DNA of 64,000 nt from Larimichthys crocea (lineage: Eukaryota; Chordata; Actinopteri; Sciaenidae), in contig NC_040016.1 in assembly GCF_000972845.2 (NCBI RefSeq), positions 7,894,701 to 7,958,700 on the forward strand, written 5' to 3'. Position 1 is the stretch's first letter; each line of letters starts with the position of its first letter. Shown one piece after another: positions 22,201-34,500 of the stretch. The translations under genes were made by a program, and so were the position numbers. Below the pieces are notes generated by a model. It searched no databases. It was not told the DNA's origin and saw only the letters and a list, made by a program, of their open reading frames with translations.

Positions 22201-23253
22201 TCTTGCAGTTACTTTGGCATTCATATTTGTATTAGGTACTGTACAGTTTTTTTCTTTGGACTGCACATTTGAACACAGTTTTGCAGCTCATATACAAATT
22301 ACAATAAATCTTCAATTTTTCTTCACAGTTGGGCTAGGATTAATTTTATACCGATTTCTTCTGAAGAGAAAGGGGTGAGATCCAATATTTTACATTTTAT
22401 ACTTTTTAATGCATGACTTGTATGTTATTATGCTTTAATTTCTCTCTTGCTCTTTTCTCTTTGCACTTTCTGTCTTAAATGCACAGTAACACAAACTACT
22501 GGTTATTTATACCACATATTTCTGTGAGCAAATACAGCATGCAGGGAAGTAATGTGCAGTAACTTGACAGTGGCTAACTCTGCAGCAGGTTCCGATTTTT
22601 AAGGAAATCTAGATGTCTGTTTCCATGCTTGAGCTGAGGAATGAGGGAAGTCAACAGGAAATCCTTTAATAAAACCAGCTGTGACATAGAAATCAGCATG
22701 AGCACAAAAAAAATCCCCTCAGGCTGGAATGAATCAGGATGTTTTTTGATTTTGTTTGTGCAGGTATATGTCTAAGTTAAAACAATGCAAAAATAGGGGG
22801 ACATATTCTGTTACAATCATTTTGTTTGACAAAAACTGTCAAGACACTTTTATCTTATATGATATATGAATATATGATATGAATCTTGTGAATTCTCATG
22901 TGTCACAGAGCTCAAATAGCTCAGATTCCTTCACAGCAGCTTTCCTGAAACATTCATCTCTCATTAACCATGTAATCACATGAGCGCTTCACATACTGCA
23001 TTAAGCCAATGTTAAAGCTTACTTTACAAAAACTCATTTATCTCTCAGAAGTGCAATGACTAACACTAACATTGCGGAATGCCAGTTAAATATGCAATGG
23101 ACAAATTTTAATAAACTAATCAAAGTTAACATACAAATAATCATATTTTATAAAATATAATTCTGACATAAATTCCTCATTTGATGACACTATAGCTCAT
23201 ATGACACCAGAGAAGACCTGAAGCCGGAGTTATTACAGTTCCAAAATCTTTAG
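16265..23253 (+). CDS. CD46-like membrane complement regulator with three CCP modules
   Basis: Predicted 348-residue type I membrane protein in 12 exons: 16265-16346, 17805-17990, 18093-18192, 18689-18759, 18876-19058, 20237-20302, 20438-20536, 20711-20782, 22067-22105, 22191-22235, 22329-22374, 23196-23253. Residues 1-28 are a signal peptide. CCP1 (about 30-89), CCP2 (92-146) and CCP3 (149-207) each have four cysteines. CCP2 is split after the second base of a Gly codon (GG|T), the classical split-module position of RCA genes. Three short phase-1 exons (208-286) encode a Ser/Thr/Pro stalk. Residues about 302-322 form the membrane segment, followed by YRFLLKRKG and a tail with SYDTRED. By family, it would limit C3b/C4b on self cells. 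CD46 and the teleost Tecrem usually have four CCPs; here I see three. The last exon could instead start at 23519 (tail GSANGTGPI). Orthology to CD46 rather than CD55 is inferred from position beside CD34. Confidence 0.82.
17303..17640. repeat. Probable repeat fragment in CCP gene intron 1
   Basis: Starts TGTCACAGTGGAGGG, followed by AACCCAGATGCAGACAG and TGATTTATTGATTGG. Its layout parallels the complement of the stretch ending near 27492 (TGTCATGGCTGG...GACCCAAATG...ATGATTTATTG). It may be the end of an LTR-type or other retroelement. Boundaries on the right are uncertain. Confidence 0.35.
19735..19803 (+). repeat. Copy of a short dispersed segment (partner at 13885)
   Basis: Same segment as 13885-13960: CTTTGCAGTGAAGTTTCAAG, then TTTAACTGTA and CATACTGTTGCTATGG. 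It lies in the intron between the CCP3 exon and the first stalk exon. Confidence 0.75.
21010..21362 (+). CDS. Alternative terminal exon of the CCP gene: cysteine-containing domain
   Basis: An acceptor (TGTTATTTCAG) ends at 21009. The phase-1 end of stalk exon 20711-20782 joins it in frame to an open 117-codon stretch, stop at 21360-21362. The encoded segment starts VKSAGCFSGGEKDYFVV, contains SDCCATLGY and SCRYTI, and ends NLYELKC, with five cysteines. It has no membrane segment, so this splice form (about 403 residues) would be secreted. I do not recognise the domain. I see no AATAAA between the stop and the next exon at 22067, which weakens the case for a separate 3' end. It could also be an exon of an unrelated or decayed gene. 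Confidence 0.55.
21648..21734. repeat. Partial copy of the palindromic MITE seen in MAGI3
   Basis: Contains GAGAGTGGTATCAATCTTCT and ends CCACTCCTTTAA, matching the right arm of the 6432-6992 element. Only this arm is recognisable. Confidence 0.5.
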
Positions 23254-23814
23254 ATTGCCTGCCTGACTAAGGTATCTTTAAATTTATTGCTCAGAGCTAT
23301 TGCCATAAAATAATCAAAATACAACTGAAAACATATTGAAGAATTGTTCATGTGTTTACTTTCCTACATGTATACAAGCATGCAGACACATATTGTTAGG
23401 TAGGAGCATGAAATATTAGACAAAAAGGCATGAATGGTGTACTGTACTCCTGTTCATTTTGTTTTTGCACCACTGTGTGAATGAAACTCAATCTAAACAG
23501 TTTTCTCTTCAACACCAGCTCTGCAAATGGAACCGGGCCAATCTAGTGAAGAGCGTCTGTGACCAAGGAGGGACGTGCCAACAAACTGTAGCTGCGCCTC
23601 TCAAAAAGTCAATGGGGGAAAAACTCACTTTAATGTTATTGCACTTGATATGGTAGATATTCCAATCTAAAAATATCATAATTTAAGGTCCAATGAGAAG
23701 CACTTTTTTATAATGATGTATTTTTTTTATTGACACATTATTTGAACAATTGTAATATAAATATATATTATACTATAGTATTACTTTTTGTACATTATTT
23801 ATGTTATAAACTGG

Positions 23815-23820
23815 ATTAAA
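23815..23820 (+). promoter_or_regulatory. Candidate ATTAAA poly(A) signal of the CCP gene
   Basis: ATTAAA about 560 bases after the preferred stop at 23251-23253 and about 270 after the alternative stop at 23544-23546. No AATAAA was seen between the stops and this site. Confidence 0.4.
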
Positions 23821-25349
23821 CACACCACTTAACAACATTGCCTCCACGTGGTATTAAGTATTAACAATATTAAGTAATTTTAGAGCCATACGTTTATGTG
23901 TTATTAATGTACTGTTTTGTTAGGACTCATGAAAAAGGTGATTCAAGAGGCACACAATGTGATTTATTCACTTGCCAGACTGAAATGGCGACTGATAAAG
24001 ATACAATCAGTTGCATTCTTTGCCCCCTTACTTTTTTTTGATCATTGTCTATTGTTCTGGGGCTCTTTTTGTAAGCTGTGCTAAATAATAGCAAAGCTTT
24101 CATGAGAAAAAAATCCAGTAGAGTACATACCATCAACATACCATGTCACACAAACTACTCTGTCATGTGAGAGGGGAAATTCTCAGAAACTGGAACAAGC
24201 TTGTTAACCATTTGTTTGTGGAGATTTTATTTGAAAAAACAATTCTATATCAAACTAAAAGATCTGAAAGAATCTGTACAAAAGCCTCTACTAAAAAGAA
24301 TTACCTTGAAGCACATGCTGACATGTTGTTTGCATTTTACAAAGTAGCTGTTTTTGTTCCTTGAAGGACAAAACTCAATGGCTTCATTCACACGTCATGG
24401 CAGCAGTGACGGATCAAGCCATTATCCTGGCAGGGGTGTGGAGCAGTACAGGGAAAAGCCCCATAATAAAATGTGGTTCAACTGTTTCATTCTGCCCTGG
24501 TCTGCTGTCATGCAAGAGGTTTGAACTGGGCCTTTTTTGGGGTCAAAATAAAGGGTTTCTTGTGCCTACTTCAAAAGGACATGTTTCTGTGAGTCACTTT
24601 GGGTCCGATTTTACAATTTACTTCAGTGTATATGGTTTCTGAAAGAACTCAAACTTTAGCTGGATTGAAGTGGATGCTTTGATTCGCTTGTGAAATCCTA
24701 TGGAAGACAAAAACATGGTCATAAACAGGATGTGCACTTATCATTGTATTCAGGGGAGGAGGGGTTTTGGCGTTGCTCTCAGAGAAACCTCAACAACAGT
24801 GGTCGTATTTGTCCTCAACCATCCTCCACACTTTACAGCAAAAACAAATATATCTTATGGTGTCACTCCCTGACAGATTTCATCAGTCAGTCAGTCCATT
24901 TGTCTGTGGACTGACTGACTGATACATTTAATTGATCCTATAACAAGTATTTTTGTGTAGGTCATGCCTAGATGTAACACTGTAATCACTGACAAACAGC
25001 GAACACATTGAAACAATACATGAATACACGCGTGTGGCTCTGTGAGGCTGCACTTAGGCACAGTTGTGCTTTGAGCTAAATGTTAACACACTTAAGTGTT
25101 ATCATGCTAGCTAGTATTAAACAAACTGCAGCTGAACTATGGTGGGAATTAGTTTTTCAGGTATTTTGTCATAAAAAATTACGATTCAACCTGATGGTGA
25201 TGATGGTGAAAAGAAGATTCAGAGGTTCAGAGAGTTTGTAGGATTCATCCTTCATTTTTCTTTAGGTTTATAAAAACCCTTTTCAGAGACAGTTTGGTAC
25301 TTTAAATGTGCCTGAATTGCGTTAAGTGTCAAAACAAGTTGAAACAGAG

Positions 25350-25457
25350 AGAATCTGATGTTTGGGAGATAAACCATATGGCAGTGATGACGAGGAAGTG
25401 TGCGCAGCGATGGGTGTGGTATCTACTTGTGCACTGGAAAACAGGGTTTAAAAAAGG
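25350..25457 (+). repeat. Inverted repeat arm, left
   Basis: Shares blocks GATGTTTGGGAGAT, GATGGGTGTGGTA and GGAAAACAGGGTTT, in order and spacing, with the complement of 26208-26312. The arms are diverged and about 750 bases apart. Confidence 0.6.
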
Positions 25458-26207
25458 AGAAGGAATTAATGTCTGTACCACACCATAACAACGATACCAC
25501 AACGATAAAATTGATAATCTATCCAATAATTCTTTCATTGTGTACCAAAGTGGTGACTGACATTGCCATGCCTAGAGCTGTGCTGCTATTATCAGTAGCT
25601 TTAAACAAAACATCACAACGAAACTGGGTTAAATAACCATGTGAAACTCACAATACACAACAATTTCCTTTAAAAGATGAGTCACTCTACAGTCAACACA
25701 CTTACTTCCCCAGTGATACACCAGTCTCTGGTTCAGTGATCAAGCTTTGCAAACATAGCCACAATGGCACAACAATGTAGTACAACAATGTGCCTATTGT
25801 TGTGGAGAAATTGCAGAAGTTAAAGGTCAATGGTGAGGTCAGGAATGAAGAAAGTGTTCAGGAGCCTATGCTGTATTATTTATTGACACTTGGCCAAGGA
25901 GAATAAGAGACACTCTCAAAGTTCATCAGAAGTGCCTGCCGGTCTCACATTCTGCCCAACTCATCCTGGTGGATAGACTTTAAACCCCAAGATAACACCA
26001 CAAATACTATATGCTCAGAATTAGTCAAAGAGAATGTTTTTACTTCTATAGCTTCAACGGTCCCTTTTCAGATGGGGCCTCACCAAAGGAAGTGAATAGA
26101 CAAAAAGAGTGACATCAGGAAACGTACTGGGTGTCCTCCCAGTCTTCCACTCACTAAAATCAGTAGCACTGATTCTTCTTCATCCTCCTCCTCCTCCTCC
26201 CCCTCTT

Positions 26208-26312
26208 TCAAACCCTGTTTTTCCACTGTAAATCTACTACCACACCCATCCTGGCATGTACCGTCACTCTGGAAAAACCTCAAAACACACATCTCCCAAA
26301 CATCAGGTTCTA
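26208..26312 (-). repeat. Inverted repeat arm, right
   Basis: Complementary partner of 25350-25457. A GAGGAGGAG run (minus strand) next to it makes the acidic stretch of a spurious 94-codon frame. Confidence 0.6.
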
Positions 26313-26599
26313 ATGTTCTTGTTCTGATGCTGAACACCGTCCAGGAATTTTCAAAAGTATCCAATCGCCTTCCAAAACGCTTTCTTAATAAGCCCCAATA
26401 ATTTGTGACGTTTATTTAATGTAATCCTTCAATTCAAAACAAAAATTTGTTATGTTAGCGTTATGAAGCTTTCACATGCAAACGTCTGCTGGTTTTTCAC
26501 TGGACTTCCATGAGTCCCTATCCTGTTTGTGAAGGACGCATGTCGGTCCATTCTCTCTGTGGGGATCCTCCTATTACAAGAATTCCCTTTGAACTTTAT

Positions 26600-26645
26600 A
26601 TAACATAACATAACATAACATAACATAACATAACATAACATAGCA
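26600..26645. repeat. (ATAAC)n pentanucleotide microsatellite
   Basis: About eight uninterrupted TAACA units, decaying into TAGCA units to about 26665. Confidence 0.95.
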
Positions 26646-27229
26646 TAGCATATAGCACAGCATAACATAAAGCTTTTATGCTTTAAGTGGAGTAAAACCC
26701 ACTACAATGTGATTGTAAACACATCATAAGATCAAAGAGATTTCCATAGACACATTTATAAACATTGGTGCCAATCATAAATCATTTGTAAGCCATGTAT
26801 TAGTATACATGCTTTAGTGTGTTTATACATTTGATGCACACACATCTTTTTATCCAAAGACTTGTAAGCATTTGTGCGCATAAATACACATACATTAAAT
26901 GTTTATAATGAACAAATGCCTCCTGGGGAGTGAAAATATTTCACTCTGACATAAGGTGGTCAATTACCCAGTCAGGATATTGTCTCGTTGTCCGCCTCAG
27001 TTGTGTACATTCCTGCTCATACTGACTCCCTGTCCTTCTTCGGCCACATTTCCACTTTCTCAGGCCCTTCTGACATTTTTCCTTTCACTTCAGATCCTGT
27101 CACTCCCATCTGATCTGCAGTCATCTCCTCATTCCACTCAACTGAGATTCCCCACACATCACCTACCTGCTCCTCATTCTCTCGTCAGCCACTCATATAT
27201 AGCATATACCGACCCAGATTGTTGTTTCA

Positions 27230-27492
27230 AAGTTTCCATGTGTTTCATGCTTTTGAGTTTCAACCTTTTGTAACTTATCTGTTCCTGTTTATTTCCTGTT
27301 ACCTGTTTTGCATTTACTGATCTTCCTGGCTTGCTTTTCTGGGTTTCTTTGAACTGCCTTTGTGCTTTCCCCATGATTCTGTAAGCTGTTATATACACTG
27401 TCTGTGCTGCAATAAATCATTGTACTCTACCAGCCATTCTACATTTGGGTCCTATATCCCTGTTACCCTGCTGCACACACCAGCCATGACAG
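27230..27492 (+). repeat. Possible LTR or retroelement 3' end
   Basis: T/C-rich text with many CTGTT/CCTG units, AATAAATC near 27411, ATTTGGGTCCT near 27443, and an end at CCATGACAG. Fish retroelement ends often look like this. No reverse transcriptase or partner LTR is seen, so it would be a solitary fragment. Confidence 0.35.
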
Positions 27493-30161
27493 ATATTGAT
27501 GCGAGAAGACTGGATGAGGCTGGAAGGGAGCTGGAAGCTCATCATAACAAAAAATGAACAGCAATGCAGCACTCAAACCTAATTACTCAAAACCTTTTAA
27601 GTTGCAACACAAAAAAACAAAATATAACCACACCAACAACTTTGCGAACCTTCCACAAGTGTCACTGAGTTGGATACATTTGAAGTCATTATATTTTCAA
27701 CCATCAATCATTCTTCTTCAGGAAGTTTTAAATCAAATACATGTTATTACAGCTGAACTTCTAGTTGGCTCTCATAACTTGAAGGTCATGATCCCATCGT
27801 CAGTCTTCATAGTGTATTAGGCCACAAAAAGGAGGAGGTCCATCTATCAGCCCTGCATGAGACCTTTTAGTTCATCCTGTTCCAGCCATGTAGTAGAGCA
27901 TTGCCCAAGGAGGGAAATCTCAGCGGATGTGATGCAATTTCACAAACAAGGTAAATTAAAAGAGGATTTAAATCACTAACTGTAATAACTGACTCATGTT
28001 TATGTGGCGTCGCAGAATAAACCTGACTCGCTCACATACTGTGATTCTACTGAATGGTTACACATCATGTGGTGAGCATGGTGAGAGTGGTTATGGCACA
28101 GCAACAACATAAGTAAGAAAAACTCTAAGACTTTAAAAAGGACTAGAAACACCTCCTTAAAGTTGTTCTCATGAGTAGGGCGGATGGAGATTCAGCTTTT
28201 AAAAGACAAACAAGACATAAACGGTTCCCACTGAGGCCTCGGCATTAGACCAGAAACAGATGTTAAGTATAAATACCAGTGTGGCAGTGTTCTCAGAGTA
28301 AATGTTTACATGCTTTTAATAGAGATGCTCTTAGTGTAAGTACCTTCACCAATATGGATAATTATTTGTAATTGTGCAGCCTACTTCAGTAAGAAATGTC
28401 AACACACAGCCATGAACACTAGTATAACACTGTACATTATGTGGGCCTTTATTTCCAGATCACACCTGTCACAGCTTATACTGATGTAGACATATCACTT
28501 ACAGTGACAGCATTACCAAAGTTTTAGTGTTGAGCTGTGGTGGACTGAGTGTTTTTCATGGACCAAACCGTTCAGCGCAAAGTGACCCTTTGTAACTTTT
28601 GCTGAACAGCAGCCATTAGTAATTACGGGATAATGGTAAATATAGCACAAAGGAGCTGGTGTACTTCAACAGTAAAGCTTGTCTGATGGTCAGTATCTGA
28701 AACCCTCTCCCCCTCACGACATCTTTCTATGACAGCCATCTTTTCGCCTGTCCTTTGAGGGTGGCCATTTGGATTACTTATAAACACCAGAAACAGCTTA
28801 CATAGCCTTCGGACGTAGCTGAACAAGGTATTTTTTAGTATATTCCAACCTTAAAGCAACATTATGCAAAACTTTTTTGTGATTTCAAGTCTCAGTGTGC
28901 TATTCACTTATTTACTGCTGTCATAAATATGCATAAGCATTTGTTATGATTACTTTTACATTACCTCACACCATGTAAGAAGGAGTGCTACCACAGGTCC
29001 TTCATTCCAACAGCTGTCAGACTCTTTTAACACCAGCATGACTTCATGACTTTCTTCAGCATAACTTTTTAACTTCTTGATTTCCCCAACGTGGGATCTA
29101 TCTTATCTTATTTTATGAACAAAAGCAGTGAGTTGTTGGTGTGTGCCATTATACATTATGCCCTTCTCATGGATGATTGCACCTGGATCAAACAAGTTAC
29201 ATAGGGCGAAATCAGTCATATGAGTTACAGAGTGGAAATGACAGAGGCACCATTCACCCAAAGTTATTTTCAAACTGTTATTTTAAGGCAAAACAGGGCT
29301 GTCTAAGGATGCTGCTGCTGATGTCATGTATAATTGAGACACTCCTTATGACTCACAATCACTCTAAAGTGAAAAGACATTGAATAAGTTGCCAAGTGAG
29401 TTTGCTCTTATTTGCTGTTGATATAGCAACACACTCACATGCTATGAATATCCTTACCCATACACCAGATTGGCTTCTTGCAGACATCAGAGATAAAAAT
29501 AAAGTTGTGTTGGGGGCAGAGATGTCTACCCTTTTACAAGGGTAGCATTTCAGTCTTTTCAATTTAGTGATGACTCATCAACAACTTATTCCTCTGTTTG
29601 AAAGTCAGCAGGTAGCGACAGGTAATTAGAAAGCTGTGATGGACGATACTACTTAGCAGTTACTCTCCTGTAAGAGAAATGTCAGATCAGGATTTGATAA
29701 GCTGTAAAGAGTTCAGTGTTTGGTAAGTGATGTCAGATGTATAATTTATAGCAAATCAGTGTCTGGTTTTGTTGATAATATCTGTTATTTGTTTTTTTTA
29801 GCTTACCCTCATTGATATAAACAGTGTTTAATAATAGCGCAAAATAACAGAAATGCCCGTCAGCATAGTGAAATACATTGCAACATCTGCAAAAAATGAA
29901 CACCAGAACAGTTTTAACTAAAACTGAATATTATAACCTTCATGAAGTATAACGCTCCTGTACCAAATAAAATGCTCAATTGAGTGTAGATTCATAATTG
30001 CTTTTTCTGTTAACCTGCTTTTAACCTTGACATGGTGGGTTAATCAGTCATAAATTTTAATTAAGAATTCCCCCTCATTTATGCAAAAAGACAACTACAT
30101 TAATGTGTATGTCAACAATGTGACACGTGGAGGGTAACAGGGTTGTCATTTGTGGGCTTGA

Positions 30162-30365
30162 TTTTTTTTTTAAAGATTTTATTTATCTGACAGAGACAGC
30201 TCGGAGAGCGACAGGAAATGTGAGGAGAGAGAGATTGGGGAATGACATGCAGGAAAGAGCCACAGGTCGGACTCCAATCCTGGGCCATGGGCTGCCGTGG
30301 CAAGGACTAAGCCCCCACACATGGAGAGGATGCTCTACTGACTGAGCTAAACGACATCCCGATTT
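30162..30365 (-). mobile_element. tRNA-derived SINE, minus strand
   Basis: On the minus strand it begins GGGATGTCGTTTAGCTCAGTC (an A-box like TRGCTCAGTNGG), then a B-box-like stretch GGATTGGAGTCCGACC. A body with CTGCATGTCATTCCCC and CTCTCTCTC follows, and the tail reads AAATAAAATCTTTAAAAA. This order is typical of a common percomorph SINE. An A/T-rich GATTT at each side may be target duplication. Confidence 0.8.
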
Positions 30366-31032
30366 AAAAAAAAAAGTTTTAGACTCATATTGGCTAAACT
30401 CCTTTGAGTCTCCACATAATGAAGAGAGAAAATCAGGCAGGCGTGCATTAACAGATTACATGCTGTAATTAAACTGAACTTTAAGCACTGAAATTCAAAA
30501 GAATTGCCTCTCTGCTCTGTGGGTCAGAGACAGATTACAATGGTTTAGTGACAGCATATAGAGGGTGAAGTCAAACTTCTGTCACTGTTCCTTAAAACCA
30601 AACAGAGGGGACATGATGGCGATATTTAATAAACACAATGAATATACATTTGTTACATTTCTATATAAAAAAAACTTCATTTACTTCAATCAACTTCATT
30701 TGAACAATAGGCCATAATACATGAAACACTGTAGCCTACAAAGTTGAATGAAACCTTTATTAATGGATATTCAGTATAGTGCTATGGATACCATGTTGCA
30801 CTGTTTTAGTCTTTAAATATGAGGGGGGAAAAAACTGTGACAGCTCAGCACTGGGCAGATACACAACCTCAGAAGTACTTTTAGCATTTGACTAGATAAT
30901 CTCTTTCTCGTCTGTCCCTGGAAGAAAACTACGAGACAAGATAAATGAAACTTACAGCATGACTGATGATTAAGCAAGCAAAAAGCAAACACACTTAAAG
31001 AGAAACTCAATGTAATAGAGTTGTGCTTTGTT

Positions 31033-31599
31033 TCAAGAGCTTTGCTGGTTTTGTACCTCATAAGGATCATTCAGGAAAACCTTCAAAACTTCAATGGTCC
31101 TATATAAACAAACAAACCTGATGGCCTTCAGTGATTGCATGGCAGGCAGCTCAATGCTGCCATCTTCTGGTACTTTAAGAGAACTCATCATGCAACTGGA
31201 GAAGCAGAGGTTTGTTGATAGTCCCTCCACATTGTAACCGATTTCAAATGGTGCTAGACATGATGGAAACTCTGAACACCAGACGAAAACGGTCAGCCCT
31301 GGTGAGAGGGGTACTGGATTTATCCGAGACCTTCTTCTCCTAGTTCTGATCACGGTGGTGTATGCTGTATAAAGAACTGATCCAGATAACCAACTGACAC
31401 ATATTTGCCATCATCAGTGGATATCCTCATATATTCATGACTTAATGTGTAATTGTAAAATGTGTAAAATTTGGATGCTAACAATGCCCCAATCTGCAAT
31501 CCTAAACTTTCTGACAACTTAGTGAGTGATGCTGTCAGTGTCGTCATCGTTCCTGAGGTCTGTTCCTGCTCAAGAACACCGATTTCAAATGGTGCTAGA
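31033..31599 (-). other. Two adjacent unidentified reading frames flanked by a 22-bp direct repeat
   Basis: Minus strand: frame 31547-31350 (65 codons, includes DDGKYVSVGYLDQFF) and, in another frame, 31353-31033 (106 codons, includes CLAPFEIGYNVEGLS). A 22-bp sequence containing ATTTCAAATGGTGCTAGA occurs at 31237-31258 and 31578-31599. The composition looks more protein-like than neighbouring frames, but I recognise no family. It could be a decayed gene or transposon piece. Confidence 0.25.
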
Positions 31600-34500
31600 T
31601 GGGATTTTATACTCTAAGTCACCACCTGAAACCGGTTCCCTGGGGAGGATGCCTTTGGACAAAACACCTTGAGAAGCCATGTCCCATTCTGCAAAAAAAT
31701 AAACAAAAAAAAAATCAACATGTTCATGCATTTTACAAAGTAAATTATTGTACTACCATCATAAAAGAGGCTTCTAAATGGGTACGTTTGATTTGTGCGA
31801 AGGAATATGCTGAAATTCGTAGAGTAGAAGAAGATAAAGAGATATGGATAGGAGACGGGGTACGGTAACGGGATGTTATCCTGGACAAATGAACAAAGAC
31901 AGAAAAAAAAGTTGAATAACCGATTTGTTTTTGTTCTGGCTGAAATACAAATTCCAGTACTTAAGGTCACAGATCTGTTGTTTTAATGGCTACTCGATAG
32001 GGAGAACTCCGATTTCTCAAAACCTTTTTTTGTCTAAGTAAGCTTTTGCAGTTTGTTTGAAACGCTGCCTTCAAGTTCAGTTGTGGTGTTGAAATTACAT
32101 AAAAGAATGTTTGATAACCATCATTTCAACTTTTGTGTTATTTAATGGGAAACAGAATACCCACCTGCTTTATCACACGCATCGTAAAGGCAAATATTTG
32201 CGCACACTGGATTTTACTAACTATAAAAACTAATATGTGCAACAAACATAGCATGCTTTAGTCTATAGATCAGTTTGTGGTATTTCCAAATGCCAGTATT
32301 GGAGTTCTAGCTCTTTCCACGAAACAGAGACTGACAAAAAAGGAACCCGAAACTCAGGAAGCTGCAGACTCTTTGCTGGCACCAAGACCAATGAGAAGAA
32401 GCACTGAGTCACGGTCAGTTCCTCAAAGAATGACACAGCATCTCAAGTGCATCGGATGACCAAGATCTCAGCGTAAGAAAGGACACGGCAACAGACTGGC
32501 ACCAGAGATGAACCCCAACAAAAACTGTCTATGAATCATACTGAGGAAAAATAGCCCTCCGCAGCTCCCTGTAGACTTCTTTGTAGTGCACAATAGGATA
32601 CTGTGTCCTCTCCTGGGTCTGGCTCAGGCATCCAGTCCTGCTCCTGGTCCAAGTGGGGTTGACTGTGGTACAAGAAGTAAAAAATTAATCCTGAAATAGG
32701 TAAGGATTCATTAGTATGAACCCCTGTTGTCCATTCCTATGAAGCATGTATAGCATGTCTACTGTCACTATTAATGTTCTTATTTTCTTTTGAAATGACA
32801 GCATAATACCAATGCAATTAATGAAAACTCACTGGATTCTATTTGTAGGTCTAGCATTAAAACACTGGCATTATCTGCCTTGTCAGAGTCTCGGGCGCTG
32901 TTGTTCTGTTGAAGGGAAAAGGTGACGTAGCAACTAATCCAAAACCTTCATGTGTCTTTCGGGGACAGTTTCCCTGTCTGTCACTCCCTAATCCTCTTCA
33001 CTTCTAGTTTAGTATATTGGCTTCTAAAACAACAGCAGCTGTACGGATTATATGCTTATATCAAATTTGGGCATATATGATGGTCAACATTGTTTCACGG
33101 ACATGTACAAAATATTAAAATATCCTCGATTTCGAAACTACCAGTATTTACATAAACACAGAGTCCTCTTCGAGAATAACTCAGGCAGACTGTGTGGTAT
33201 AAAAGCAGCACTGCTTTGGTCCGTCTTCTCCTTGTTTTTTGCTGCTCCTCCTGTGTAGCATGGCTGTTTGTGAAGGCTGCATCTACCTCTCTCTTGCTCT
33301 CTGGTTCTTTTTTACTACAAGCTCTTTTCGGCCCGACTATTGTGTGCTCAGAGGCTGCTTTCTGCATCAAAGCATTTTTTTTTTCCCCGTTCCAAGTCAC
33401 CTGACCATCTACTGCTTAGTTAAAGGCGCATCAGCCCATTTTAAAACAAAAACAAAAATGAACTTGTTTCATTCAGAACCGTCATATCAAACATATTTAA
33501 AAGCTAAATTAAAGTGAAAAACACAAATAGCTTTTCAATCAGAAACAAATCGATTAAATTTTTCTGATTTAAGAGTCACACAATAGCACATCCATTTAGG
33601 TAAACACTGTCTGACTGTGCATCAGACTGTTAGAGGCCAAACTGGGTTGGGTCACATTAGAGTAAGTGACGTAAAATGAACACTGAATACCTGGATGTGT
33701 GTCACAGTGTGTGCGCGTAACAGTGGGGTGGTTAGGCGGATGGGGTTGTGTACATGTGTGCACGTGCAAATAGGGTAGGCTTAATCCTCTTACAGATTAG
33801 AGGTCCTAATTTATCAGGAGTGAGAGGGGCAAACTCATCTAGGTAATGTGTTTTTAAACCACCTCTCAACATTTGCGCAGTCAGGTGAAACTACAGAATA
33901 TTTTTGCTCAAAATGCTATTGTTTGTCTATTGTCTATATGTATATATGTACGTACTGTATGTATTACCATCAAATTGTGGCATTATAAAGGAATCACATG
34001 ATACTTGGACAAATATTATAGCCAAAGGTGGCGCAGACTTTAGTTCCTGCTGTGCTAAAAGTAGCAATTGTGTTTGGATTGTGCAATAGCCTGGATATCG
34101 CCTTTCACATTGAATCATTTTCTCTTCCGATCAACAAATTGTGAAATGTTTGGAGATGTAAGAGCCTTAACACGTTTAGATGAGCCTGACACTTTGTTTG
34201 TTCTATCTGCTGGTGGGCGGAAATAAATGGGAAGGACACAGACGGAAGAGCTGATTTACACTTTGTCACCCTCTTCTGGCTCCTGCTCTGCCTGTTGGGA
34301 AATATCAGATGCCACGCTGATAACAGGAGCCGCTTCACGAGTTATATAGCTGGGGGTAAAAGTCTATAAGATGTAGCAATAAGCTGTCTCACTGTTTCAC
34401 CCTCCTATGTATTGTACATCTTTAAATAAAAATATTAACAGAAGTTAATACATACCTCTGCACATAGAAACAAGGCTATTAATAATGGCAGTAAGAAGAG

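Larger units (their letters stand above)
23830..30161. other. Intergenic, no gene recognised
   Basis: Frames of up to about 105 codons occur but lack family motifs and splice partners. It holds an inverted repeat pair (25350-25457 and 26208-26312), an (ATAAC)n tract and a possible LTR-like end near 27492. Otherwise nothing seen. Confidence 0.5.

Noticed and set aside
26080..26364. 94-codon minus-strand frame with an acidic run
   Set aside because: The acidic run comes from a GAG triplet tract and the rest from a diverged inverted repeat.
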